From NCBI GenBank assembly GCA_002083555.1, contig MSXN01000003.1, positions 58,177 through 108,990 on the forward strand: a DNA stretch of 50,814 bases, read 5' to 3'. Source of the DNA: Nitrospira sp. ST-bin5. GTDB lineage: Bacteria; Nitrospirota; Nitrospiria; Nitrospirales; Nitrospiraceae. This document shows, piece by piece, positions 33,523-41,456 of this stretch (positions are counted from its first letter, which is position 1; each line of letters opens with the position of its first letter). A program made the translations under genes and the position numbers. The notes under the pieces are model-generated. The model did no database searches and was not told the DNA's origin. It was given only the letters and a program-made list of their open reading frames with translations.

Positions 33523-34826
33523 AGAATCCCCCTTTCTAGCCTCGAGGCGTCGGAGGTGAACACGACACGCCCTCCAACTAGCGTCCGTACCACCCGGCCT
33601 TTCAGTCGCCATCCGGCAAACGGGGTGTTCCGCCCCTTCGAGTGAAATTCCTCGGGGTCGACCGTCCACTCGGCTTTGGGATCGACCACGGTCACATCGG
33701 CATCTGACCCGGGCTTCAACGTGCCTTTCTGCAGACGCAGGAGTCCGGCGGGAACACTCGTCAGACAGGCCACCGCCCGCTCCATCGAGATCCCGCCTTC
33801 CTGCACCAGACGCAGCGTCAGCGCCAGCGCTGTTTCCAGCCCCACGATGCCGAACGGGGCCCGATCCATACCCCGCTGCTTTTCATATTCCGCGTGCGGA
33901 GCATGGTCCGTGGCAATGGCGTCGATCGTGCCGTCGGCCAATCCCTCGATCACCGCCGCGCGATCCCGCTCGCCCCGCAACGGCGGATTCATCTTGGCGT
34001 TGGGTCCCGATCGGCGGACCGCTTCGTCGGTCAGCATGAAGTGATGCGGGCAGGCCTCCGCTGTCACCGGCCATCCCTGCGCCTTCGCACGGCGAAGCGC
34101 GTCGACCGTGTCCGTCGAACTCACGTGGGCCACATGCAACCGGGCTCCGGTCTCCCGAGCCAATCGAATATCCCGTTCGACCATCCTGGTTTCAGAGCGG
34201 GAAGGAATAGCGGGCCATCCCAGCGCGCGCGAAACCGGACCTTCGTTCATGCACCCGCAGCCGGACAGCGTGAGATCCTCGCAATGATCGATCACCGGCA
34301 GATCGACCGCCGAAGCCCGTTCCATCGCCCGCCGCATGACCTCGTCATCCATCACCGGCTTGCCGTCGTCCGACACCGCCACGCAGCCGGCCCGCTTCAT
34401 GGCGTCAAAATCATTCAACTCCCGCCCCTGGGAGGCCTGCGTGATCGCACCGATGGGATAGACCCTCGCCTGGCCTGTGGCGGTTGCGCGCCTGACGATC
34501 CAGCCGGTCATCTCGGCCGAATCATTCACGGGGTTGGTGTTCGGCATGCAACAGACCGTCGTAAACCCGCCCGCCACAGCTGCGGCCGTACCGGTCGCGA
34601 TCGTTTCCTTGTATTCGAAGCCGGGCTCACGCAGGTGCGCATGTAAGTCGACCAGCCCCGGAAGAATCCACAGACCACGCGCATCAAATGACTCCTGAGC
34701 CAGGCCTCGCCCCAATGCTGTGAGCCCCGGTCCCACTGCCACAATCAGCCCCTGATCAATCAACAGATCCGCCATGCCGACCCAATGCCCTGGATCGATC
34801 ACCTGTCCGCCGTGAATCAAAATCAC
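33519..34826 (-). CDS. pyrC: Dihydroorotase (class I)
   Basis: 435 residues from a GTG at 34826 that overlaps the Tpx-like stop (GTGA). DLHAHLREPG, HCEDLTLSGCG, LHVAHVSSTD and ATDHAPHAEYEK carry the zinc His and Asp ligands, so the enzyme should be active. It converts carbamoyl-aspartate to dihydroorotate. pyrC paralogues are repeatedly found in zinc-responsive (Zur) clusters, and this placement fits; whether another copy lies elsewhere in the genome cannot be seen here. Confidence 0.93.
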   Translation of the reverse strand: MILIHGGQVIDPGHWVGMADLLIDQGLIVAVGPGLTALGRGLAQESFDARGLWILPGLVDLHAHLREPGFEYKETIATGTAAAVAGGFTTVCCMPNTNPVNDSAEMTGWIVRRATATGQARVYPIGAITQASQGRELNDFDAMKRAGCVAVSDDGKPVMDDEVMRRAMERASAVDLPVIDHCEDLTLSGCGCMNEGPVSRALGWPAIPSRSETRMVERDIRLARETGARLHVAHVSSTDTVDALRRAKAQGWPVTAEACPHHFMLTDEAVRRSGPNAKMNPPLRGERDRAAVIEGLADGTIDAIATDHAPHAEYEKQRGMDRAPFGIVGLETALALTLRLVQEGGISMERAVACLTSVPAGLLRLQKGTLKPGSDADVTVVDPKAEWTVDPEEFHSKGRNTPFAGWRLKGRVVRTLVGGRVVFTSDASRLERGIL

Positions 34827-35383
34827 GGTGTCCGCTCGTCCGCAACCGGCCTACCGTGCCGGACGAGCGCCGCCACCCGGTGGAGAAAGTCTCGGACTTC
34901 CGCCGGCTTCATTTGATCCGCCGGAATTTCCGCGGCCAGGAATACGCCGTCCAGCAAGGCGAACAATCCGTGGGCGATCCGATGGTGTCCCTCGACGCCG
35001 ACCCCGAAGGCCTCGACAAAAGCCTCCCGGCTGGCCGGGTCAGCGCAACAAAGCGAGTAGCCGGCGGCCTGGATATTCGGATGGAACCGATCCACTTCCC
35101 GCCAATGAGCTTCGTGATCCGCCGACACATGGACAATGCGCAGATGCGGAATCGTCTCGTGGCTCCGCTCCTCAAGTTCAACGATCTGGGCCAGACAAGC
35201 ATGCTTTTCAATGTTCGGCAGGGTCGACACCACGACCAGTCCATCCTGCAGATCGGAGGGAACAAGCGGCCGGCTGGCCGATCGTGCGACCGGAATCGTG
35301 AAGTCGGCCTCCAACCGCTCACCCGGCAGGGGTAACTCCCCCTGCAATTCAATATGGCTGGTCCCGAGTTGCGCCGTTCTCAT
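34823..35383 (-). CDS. Tpx-like thiol peroxidase paralogue with altered active site
   Basis: 186 residues from the ATG at 35383 (GAGG 5 bases upstream). LQGELPLPGERLEADFTI and VVVSTLPNIEKHACLAQI resemble Tpx peroxiredoxins, with the Cys at the peroxidatic position. The usual Thr before it (TPVC) is changed to Lys (EKHAC), and the conserved Arg later in the fold appears replaced. Another Cys pair (YSLCCADP) could include the resolving Cys. It may be a redox or metal-binding variant rather than an efficient peroxidase. It overlaps pyrC downstream. Confidence 0.7.
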   Translation of the reverse strand: MRTAQLGTSHIELQGELPLPGERLEADFTIPVARSASRPLVPSDLQDGLVVVSTLPNIEKHACLAQIVELEERSHETIPHLRIVHVSADHEAHWREVDRFHPNIQAAGYSLCCADPASREAFVEAFGVGVEGHHRIAHGLFALLDGVFLAAEIPADQMKPAEVRDFLHRVAALVRHGRPVADERTP

Positions 35384-35403
35384 GCTGTCCTCTGAAGCTC
35401 TCA

Positions 35404-36216
35404 TCAATGGGGAATCATTGTCAGCGCAGCGATTGTCACCATGCCGGCGATCATCATGGCGAACTGCCAAACCCCCTTGGCCGCCCCCATTCGCCCGTGC
35501 AACCCCGGCACGAGATCTGCCAGGCCGATATAGAGAAAACTGGCGGCTGCCACACTCAGCGCGTAGGGCACGATCGCTTCGGCATGCCCAAGCCCTCCAT
35601 AGGCAACGACAACGCCTACCAGTGTCCCAAGCCCGGACAGCGTATTCCAGAAGAACGCCCTCCAGCGGGAAAACCCGCTCGAAAGCAGAATCGTGAAATC
35701 GCTGAGCTCCTGTGGCACCTCATGCCCCAGGACCGCCAGTGTTGTCACCAACCCAAGTCCCGGCGAAGCCACACAAGCAGCACCGATGGCAATGCCGTCC
35801 GCCATGTTGTGAACGGCATCACCGATCAGGACCAGCATCCCGGTTTTTTCCTGCATGCCTTTTATAGGAACCTCTCCATGGTGGTGCTCATGGCCAGGTT
35901 GCTCCTCGACGGGTTCCTCCCCGTGTGCATGCCTCCAGATGACCGTCCATTCCAATACAAAGAACAACACGAGCCCGGCCAACAGCGAGATCCCCACTTC
36001 ATAAATTGAAATATGCTCCAGGGCCTCAGGAATGAGGCCGATCACCGCCGTCGCCAGCATCGTGCCGGTGGCGTAACTCAATAAATACGGCATGGCGCGA
36101 TGCCGCCATCCGTCCGGAATGAACAGCACCAGACACGCGGGCACCAAGGCGCCGAGACTGCCGAGCAGCCCCATCCAGATGGCAAACCACCAGGTTGACT
36201 CGCCGGGCAGACTCAC
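35404..36216 (-). CDS. ZIP-family zinc/metal importer
   Basis: 270 residues from a GTG. Eight membrane segments are expected. The metal pathway motifs are HNMADGIAIGAA (helix 4) and HEVPQELSDF (helix 5). A His-rich cytoplasmic loop (HAHGEEPVEEQPGHEHHH) precedes helix 4. ZIP proteins move zinc, iron or manganese inward. It is a natural inner-membrane importer for a zinc island that also has the outer-membrane receptor 2. The stop overlaps an upstream in-frame start of the Tpx-like gene. Confidence 0.93.
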   Translation of the reverse strand: MSLPGESTWWFAIWMGLLGSLGALVPACLVLFIPDGWRHRAMPYLLSYATGTMLATAVIGLIPEALEHISIYEVGISLLAGLVLFFVLEWTVIWRHAHGEEPVEEQPGHEHHHGEVPIKGMQEKTGMLVLIGDAVHNMADGIAIGAACVASPGLGLVTTLAVLGHEVPQELSDFTILLSSGFSRWRAFFWNTLSGLGTLVGVVVAYGGLGHAEAIVPYALSVAAASFLYIGLADLVPGLHGRMGAAKGVWQFAMMIAGMVTIAALTMIPH

Positions 36217-36273
36217 TGTTCGTCACGCCGGCCATACAGCCCCTCGTTTATCGGACCTATCATCATCACGCTC

Positions 36274-36816
36274 CTAGTCCGCGTGCGGCGGAAGTTCCTG
36301 CTTCACGCGCGGCAATAATTCAGCCAGGTTGCAGGGTCTGTGATTAAGATCGAGCTGCGGGAGGATGATCTTTTCCATCCCCAGCCGGCAGGCGCCGGTA
36401 CTGCCGGGCAGCAGGAACACGATGGTGTCGCCGCACACCCCGGCATCGGCCCGTGACTGAATCGTCGAGGTGCCGATCTCCGCATAACTAAGCCACCGGA
36501 ACAGTTCGCCGAATCCAGGAATCGGCTTCGTAAACAGAGACCGGACGGCATCGGGCGTCACGTCCCGTTGCGTCACGCCGGTTCCGCCGGTCACGATGAC
36601 GAACTCCACCTTGGGGTCGGCGACCCAGGCGGCAATCGTCGCGCGGATCGTCTGAAAATCGTCCTGACACATCTTGCGGTCGGCGATCCGATGCCCCGCA
36701 TGTGTCAGCCGGTCCACAATCGTCTGGCCGCTCGTATCGGTCTCCAGCGTCCTCGAATCGGAGACCGTCAGCACGGCGACGGCCACCGAAGCCCCTGCCG
36801 CTACACCCGTTGTCAT
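36274..36816 (-). CDS. MoaB/MogA-type molybdopterin-binding protein
   Basis: 180 residues. AVLTVSDSRTLETDTSGQ, FVIVTGGTGVTQRDVTPDA, GFGELFRWLSYAEIG and VFLLPGSTGACRLGMEKI are the MoCF-binding fold motifs. It adenylylates molybdopterin in moco synthesis or acts as MoaB. Its placement within a zinc-uptake cluster is unexpected, though paralogues of metal-handling enzymes gather in such clusters. GAGGAGAAGG precedes the ATG, which overlaps the upstream gene. Confidence 0.9.
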   Translation of the reverse strand: MTTGVAAGASVAVAVLTVSDSRTLETDTSGQTIVDRLTHAGHRIADRKMCQDDFQTIRATIAAWVADPKVEFVIVTGGTGVTQRDVTPDAVRSLFTKPIPGFGELFRWLSYAEIGTSTIQSRADAGVCGDTIVFLLPGSTGACRLGMEKIILPQLDLNHRPCNLAELLPRVKQELPPHAD

Positions 36817-37166
36817 GATTCCTTCTCCTCCTGTGCGGACAGCGCATCATGCACCGCGACACACCAATGCCTCGCCTCGGACAACCGCACGGCCCACCGC
36901 GCATGGCCCTCCTGATCGCCCGCTTCCGCCAGCAGATGCACCATGGCTTCCGCCAGCGCGGCGGCTTCTGCGGCATGTTCCAGGCGGCCCAACGATGTCT
37001 CTGTACTCTGTGCCAGCTCCCACGCCCGCTGAAATAGGACGATCAGCGGCACGATCGAGCTGGAGCGGGCGGCAGCACCGGAAACCATCTCAACCGCCCC
37101 TTCCCCTGCCTCCTGATCATGACCGGCTTGGACGAACTTCCGGGAATCGCCGAGGTCATCGCTCAC
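36813..37166 (-). CDS. Unknown helical protein
   Basis: 117 residues from a GTG at 37166. The sequence is mostly Ala/Glu-rich and helical (AAEAAALAEAMVHLLAEAGD), with one Cys and several His near the end (SEARHWCVAVHDAL). No family is recognised. It lies between a COG0523 gene and moaB, with which it overlaps by 4 bases. A 12-codon reading frame upstream (37163-37201) has a much better ribosome site and ends at the GTG. Confidence 0.6.
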   Translation of the reverse strand: MSDDLGDSRKFVQAGHDQEAGEGAVEMVSGAAARSSSIVPLIVLFQRAWELAQSTETSLGRLEHAAEAAALAEAMVHLLAEAGDQEGHARWAVRLSEARHWCVAVHDALSAQEEKES

Positions 37167-37201
37167 GGCAGCACCTGCGCCCGATCGGCCATTGATGTCA
37201 T
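37163..37201 (-). other. Possible leader peptide (12 codons) coupled to the 36813 gene
   Basis: An ATG preceded by GGGAGGGAC opens a 12-codon frame, MTSMADRAQVLP, whose TGA overlaps the GTG of the next gene (GTGA). It could couple translation, or mark a frame error at the true gene start. Confidence 0.35.
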
Positions 37202-37214
37202 GATCGTCCCTCCC

Positions 37215-38240
37215 TCATCGCGAGACCTTCTTCCCGGCCCGGCGCCGATGGGCCGTTCGACGCTTCGGCCGCACCAGACAATGCTCAAGCCCTTCCAGAA
37301 ACCGTTGCCAGGCCACTCGCCGGCCGATTACCACGATCTTGGCGCGCGATTGCCTGCTGCCGGTATAAGGGATCATCGAAAACGACCCCAAGATCCATTG
37401 CACCTCCTGAAACCCGGTCTTCCCCGCCACCCGGACAAATCCTTTGAGCCGCACGACGGACCGTCCATATCGGCGCAACCAGGCTTCCATGCGCGCGGGA
37501 TCCACCGGCAAGGTCAACCGGAAACTGCCGCTCTGATACCCGGCCGCCGAATCCTTGATGACGCCGTCGGTCAGGACAGGAGCCCGGCGCGCGGCGGCCC
37601 GGGCAAGCAGCTGTGACGGGTTCGCATCGGCATGGATGGTCCGCAGGACTCGAGCCGTGGGGTTCACGGCTCTGATCCGCTGTTCGACGACCGCGGCCTG
37701 ATCGGGAGCGATCTGGTCCAACTTGTTCAGCATGATCGTGTCGGCATGCTGAAGGTGGCGGTCTGCAGCGGACCAGTAGGCCCCGAGCTTCAGAAATCTG
37801 GGGGCATCGACCAACACAATCACAGATGCCAGGTGCGCGGCCCGCCCTATCCCCATATCTGCAGACAAAGCCCGTTCGACACCGCTGATCACCTGCCCGG
37901 TATCGGCCAGGCCGGTCGTCTCGATAAACACCGGCGCTCCGTCGGACTGCCGGACCAACTGTCCGACGTTTTCACTGAATTCGCCGGAGAGGTCGCAGCA
38001 GATACACCCGCTCAACAGCGACTGCAGTTCGATATCGTTGGACCGGGGGTGTTCATGCAGGACGGCTCCGTCTACATCGACTTCACCGAACTCGTTCATC
38101 AGCACGGCCGGTTTCACGCCACGTTCCAGCTCATGTGCCAGCACCCGCTTGAGCAGCGTTGTCTTCCCGCTGCCCAGAAAGCCGGCGATCACATAGATCG
38201 GAGAACCGGAGACACTGACTCGCGCGGCCTTAGTGGGCAT
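37215..38240 (-). CDS. COG0523 GTPase metallochaperone
   Basis: 341 residues from the ATG at 38240 (GGGGGA 7 bases upstream). P-loop GFLGSGKTT, CxCC (C79, C81, C82) in SGCICCDLSG, FIETTGLADTG and NKLD are intact. The C-terminal tail is Lys/Arg-rich (KRRTAHRRRAGKK). It differs from the other copies in length and insert. It overlaps the CxxxxCPP small protein upstream, so they form a unit with the WD40 gene. Confidence 0.88.
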   Translation of the reverse strand: MPTKAARVSVSGSPIYVIAGFLGSGKTTLLKRVLAHELERGVKPAVLMNEFGEVDVDGAVLHEHPRSNDIELQSLLSGCICCDLSGEFSENVGQLVRQSDGAPVFIETTGLADTGQVISGVERALSADMGIGRAAHLASVIVLVDAPRFLKLGAYWSAADRHLQHADTIMLNKLDQIAPDQAAVVEQRIRAVNPTARVLRTIHADANPSQLLARAAARRAPVLTDGVIKDSAAGYQSGSFRLTLPVDPARMEAWLRRYGRSVVRLKGFVRVAGKTGFQEVQWILGSFSMIPYTGSRQSRAKIVVIGRRVAWQRFLEGLEHCLVRPKRRTAHRRRAGKKVSR

Positions 38241-38508
38241 GCTGCGGTCCCCCTCCCGCCGCCAACGCCTCAACATCGGCTTGAGACACCTCGTCGGCCG
38301 CTTTGTGGATCTTGTATTGGGTCGTTCGTCCCGGCCCTTCGAGCACGGCGATGACGGTTTCGATCGGCGGGCATCCCGGCTCGCGGCACTCCAACTCCGT
38401 CACCATCACCGTGGTCTCGTCGGACAACGCCCACAGTGTGCGAGCCCAGGCCTTGATACACGCCGCCCGATCCGGCGCGATGGTGCGACGCCCCCCGAAC
38501 AAGTTCAT
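38230..38508 (-). CDS. Small CxxxxCPP protein linked to COG0523
   Basis: 92 residues. TVMVTELECREPGCPPIETV carries a C-x4-C-P-P motif, and the C-terminus ends PQHAH. I recall such small proteins beside CobW-type genes in other bacteria, but no function is established. It overlaps the COG0523 gene at 37215-38240 and, by 4 bases, the WD40 gene, so all three are co-translated. A metal client or adaptor is plausible. Confidence 0.7.
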   Translation of the reverse strand: MNLFGGRRTIAPDRAACIKAWARTLWALSDETTVMVTELECREPGCPPIETVIAVLEGPGRTTQYKIHKAADEVSQADVEALAAGGGPQHAH

Positions 38509-39572
38509 CCCCGCCCTCCGATGCCTTCTACGGAGAACAGCGACACCACCCCGTCATTCGTACCGGTCGCCAGCCATGTGCCCTGAGGACTCCAGGCGAC
38601 CGCGGATAGGCCGCCCGACTTGTTCACTTCCTGGCTCAGAATCGGCTTTGTGGTCTGCGGCTCCCAGATGCACAACAGACCATCCTCACCGGCCGTCGCC
38701 ACAATCGATTGAGAGGGATGGCAGGCCATCTCCCGGATCCATCCCACATGCCCCTTGAATAGCCGGCCGCCGGTCCCCTCGAATTTTTTCATGCTCCATG
38801 CGACGAGAGCGGGACCGGAGGCCGTATACAGATTTTGCCCGTCATGGTCGAAACAGACCTCGGTGACCTTCATCGGATAACCAGACATATGCCAGTTTTG
38901 CTCGTTGTCCGTGCGAAAGAGATGAACCGATCCATCAAGATTTCCAGACGCGAGATACTCGCCGTTTGGATTCACCGCGATCGACAGCAGCGCCCCATCA
39001 TATGGAAAGGGGCGCACGGGCTTCTCGCTGCCCAATTTCCACAGCCACGCGCCGCCGTAGCAGGCAGACAGGATCCCTTCCCCGCGCGGCATCCAGGCCA
39101 GCGCGGAGATGGTCGTCTGATGGGCCGGGACCTCTCCGGCAAGTTGCGGCTGCTTCTGCGCAGCGCAGTCCCAGAGTCGCAACTGCTTGCCTGCCGATGC
39201 CGCGAGAAGCTTGCCGTCCGGCGACCAGCGAAGATTCTCGACCCAGGCTGCTTGTCCGCCCGGCTCTACTTCAGCTCGAGCCGTCCCGGTCTCCGGATTC
39301 CAGATCCTGACGGCCCCATCCTGCCCCCCCGTTGCCAATTCTGGCCGAGTAGGATGCCAGGCCAGCACCTGAGCCGATTGCCGATGCCCCGCCAGCGGAT
39401 TCCCCCGCTTGAAGGATGGCACGTCCCAGACCGCGACCTCACCGGAGGCAGCACAGGCCGCCAGCTTGGTCCCATCAGCGGAAAATCCGACCCGGTGGAC
39501 ATAGTCATCGACCCGGGCATAGCCGACCGGCCCCAGAGTCACCACCGGCTTCCGCTTAGCTAGACGAGGCAT
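38505..39572 (-). CDS. WD40 beta-propeller protein
   Basis: 355 residues from the ATG at 39572 (AAGGGG 8 bases upstream, inside the end of the COG0523 gene). About seven to eight WD40 repeats are readable: GEVAVWDVP, GAVRIWNPE, QLRLWDCA, GAWLWKLG, GSVHLFRTD, LVAWSMKK, GLLCIWEP, GVVSLFSV. No enzyme domain is present, so it is a scaffold or binding platform. Its overlap with the COG0523 gene suggests the two act together. Confidence 0.87.
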   Translation of the reverse strand: MPRLAKRKPVVTLGPVGYARVDDYVHRVGFSADGTKLAACAASGEVAVWDVPSFKRGNPLAGHRQSAQVLAWHPTRPELATGGQDGAVRIWNPETGTARAEVEPGGQAAWVENLRWSPDGKLLAASAGKQLRLWDCAAQKQPQLAGEVPAHQTTISALAWMPRGEGILSACYGGAWLWKLGSEKPVRPFPYDGALLSIAVNPNGEYLASGNLDGSVHLFRTDNEQNWHMSGYPMKVTEVCFDHDGQNLYTASGPALVAWSMKKFEGTGGRLFKGHVGWIREMACHPSQSIVATAGEDGLLCIWEPQTTKPILSQEVNKSGGLSAVAWSPQGTWLATGTNDGVVSLFSVEGIGGRG

Positions 39573-40531
39573 GACCGGAACCCCTTCGTCAGCGCCGCAC
39601 GATCCAGATCTTTGCCGATAAAGACAAGCTGGTTGTTCCGCGTTTCTCCCGCCTTCCACGCCCGATCGGCCTTGCCGTCGAACAGCATATGGACGCCTTG
39701 AAACACGAACCGATGATCGCGGCCTTCGACATTCAGAATGCCCTTCATCCGGTAGATCTTCGTTCCCATCGTCGAGAGCACTTCGCGAAACCAGTCGTTC
39801 ACTTTGCCCTCGTCCACGACTCCATCCTCGACCAGCGCCACCGAGAACACGCTGGGGTCGTGCTGATGGGCATCTTCGCCGAGAAAATTGGGATCGATGT
39901 CCAGCTTACGGCTCAGATCGAACGCCCCGATGTTCAACAGCCGGTTGATCTCCACCTGTGCATCCTTCGTCCGGTGGATCTTCGCCATGACGTTGATGGC
40001 CCGGATCCTGGCCTCCAACCGGTCAACTTCGCCGGCAGGAACCAGATCGATCTTGTTCAGGAGGATCACGTCGGCGAACGCAATCTGCTCTTTGGCTTCG
40101 GGACTCGTATCGAGATGCTCCCAGATATGCTTCGAATCGACGACCGTGACGATTCCGTCGAGCAACAACCGCCGCTTCATCTCGTCATCGACAAAGAACG
40201 TTTGCGCGACCGGCGCCGGATCGGCCAAGCCGGTTGTCTCGATGACCATGTAGTCGAAACGGTCTTTCCGCTTGAGCAGATTGCCGATGATGCGGATCAA
40301 ATCGCCGCGCACGGTGCAGCAGATGCACCCATTGTTCATCTCGAAGATCTCTTCATCCGCGCCGATCACCAATTGATTGTCGATCCCGACTTCGCCGAAT
40401 TCGTTGACGATCACGGCCACACGCTTGCCGTGTTCGGTGGTCAAGATCCGGTTCAACAACGTTGTTTTCCCTGCCCCGAGAAACCCGGTCAGGACGGTCA
40501 CAGGCACCAGATCCGCTTCAGATGTCGGCAT
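39560..40531 (-). CDS. COG0523 GTPase metallochaperone with intact motifs
   Basis: About 323 residues from the ATG at 40531, where GGAGGAGG sits 5 bases upstream; a longer start at 40612 is possible. P-loop GFLGAGKTT, CxCC (C69, C71, C72) in NNGCICCTVRG, MVIETTGLADP and NKID are all present. A His stretch (GEDAHQHDPS) lies in the linker. The compact length is closer to YjiA than YciC. It is the first chaperone gene after the Fur-family gene and the small His/Trp protein, and its leader is structured. Confidence 0.9.
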   Translation of the reverse strand: MPTSEADLVPVTVLTGFLGAGKTTLLNRILTTEHGKRVAVIVNEFGEVGIDNQLVIGADEEIFEMNNGCICCTVRGDLIRIIGNLLKRKDRFDYMVIETTGLADPAPVAQTFFVDDEMKRRLLLDGIVTVVDSKHIWEHLDTSPEAKEQIAFADVILLNKIDLVPAGEVDRLEARIRAINVMAKIHRTKDAQVEINRLLNIGAFDLSRKLDIDPNFLGEDAHQHDPSVFSVALVEDGVVDEGKVNDWFREVLSTMGTKIYRMKGILNVEGRDHRFVFQGVHMLFDGKADRAWKAGETRNNQLVFIGKDLDRAALTKGFRSCLV

Positions 40532-40582
40532 ATATTCCTCCTCCGCTCGTGATGGCATTGACTGGATCTTCCACGCATTCTC

Positions 40583-40691
40583 TGCAGGAGAGGATCGCGC
40601 ACCGTCCGCCATACGAATGGAGAACAGCCCAACCCCTTGAGCGCCCGCTCGACAGGAGGACGAACGGGCAGACGCCCGATCCTCTCCTGCA
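40583..40691 (-). promoter_or_regulatory. Structured leader before the 39560 COG0523 gene
   Basis: A perfect 15-bp inverted repeat TGCAGGAGAGGATCG (40583-40597 and 40677-40691) encloses an inner stem GCCCGCTCG/CGAACGGGC (40643-40651, 40661-40669; 8 of 9 paired plus one G-U). This is about 50 bases upstream of the start codon. It could be a metal-responsive leader or a palindromic repeat remnant. Confidence 0.5.
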
Positions 40692-40735
40692 CAGGATGCG
40701 GAGATACCGAGAACGATGATGCGACGTGGGTTAGA

Positions 40736-41050
40736 TCAGAACGGAGGACCGCGAGAGAAATCACCGAAGAGGAACGCCGAGGCGAACGGAGCGGCAACCG
40801 GCAGATCGACGGTTACGCTCAGAACTGCCACCGTGATTGCGAGGTGAGTCGACTGCAGGGACGTCCCGGCCACATGGTCGAGCCAGGCACAGAGGTCCGA
40901 TTCACTATGGTGTGAATCGGCCGGGAGAGCAAAGTCATGTTCGAGGAGAAGCGGATTCAGCCCCAGTGCCAGCACCAGATAGATCGCCGCCAGCCCCAGG
41001 CGGATGATCAGGGACGATGATGTGGCCCCTACTGGCATTGCGGGCACCAT
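40736..41050 (-). CDS. Small membrane His/Trp protein (family member C)
   Basis: About 104 residues from the ATG at 41050 (GGAG 8 bases upstream inside the Fur-family gene). A hydrophobic helix (LGLAAIYLVLALGLNPLLL) is followed by HHSESDLCAWLDHVAGTS and a C-terminus ending SRGPPF. It shares the [CH]-x-W-x-x-H core and R-[GA]-P-P end with members A and B. It overlaps the regulator's end by 22 bases, so it is coupled to it. It directly precedes the COG0523 gene. Confidence 0.72.
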   Translation of the reverse strand: MVPAMPVGATSSSLIIRLGLAAIYLVLALGLNPLLLEHDFALPADSHHSESDLCAWLDHVAGTSLQSTHLAITVAVLSVTVDLPVAAPFASAFLFGDFSRGPPF

Positions 41051-41445
41051 CCAAAAAACTCCAAGGCATGACCTTCGATCGCAAACTTGGTTTGCTGCTC
41101 GACCAATTCCGTCAGCTTCTTGAGCGGACAGAGCATCAAGTCGACGATCTGGCCGCACCCGCGGCATTGGATATGGTGGTGATGTTCACGGCCATGACGG
41201 ACCTCGTACCGCATCTGCCCCTCATGGAGCCCGACCGGATTCACCAGCCCGAGTTCCTGCAGCATCGCTACATTCCGGTAGACCGTGACCAGATCCACCG
41301 CCGTCTTCGCCCTCTTCAGCCGATCAGCGATCTCAGCCACCGTAATGGGCAGCGTGCTCTGCTCCAGAATGGCAAGAATGGCCTTCCTGGGCTTCGTCAG
41401 CTTCTTCCCGCCGGCGCGCAAACTATCGAGAATGGATTCGGCCAT
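41029..41445 (-). CDS. Fur-family regulator, Zur-like by context
   Basis: 138 residues. The winged-helix N-domain (ESILDSLRAGGKKLTKPRKA, then TVYRNVAMLQELGLV) is followed by the metal-sensing HGREHHHHIQCRGCGQIVDL and a C-terminal CPQC, giving the two CxxC structural zinc pairs. Whether the sensory metal is zinc, iron or nickel cannot be told from the residues alone. It heads a 23-gene minus-strand run of zinc-type genes. A palindromic box lies 14-26 bases upstream of its start. Confidence 0.85.
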   Translation of the reverse strand: MAESILDSLRAGGKKLTKPRKAILAILEQSTLPITVAEIADRLKRAKTAVDLVTVYRNVAMLQELGLVNPVGLHEGQMRYEVRHGREHHHHIQCRGCGQIVDLMLCPLKKLTELVEQQTKFAIEGHALEFFGWCPQCQ

Positions 41446-41456
41446 CGGTAATTCCT

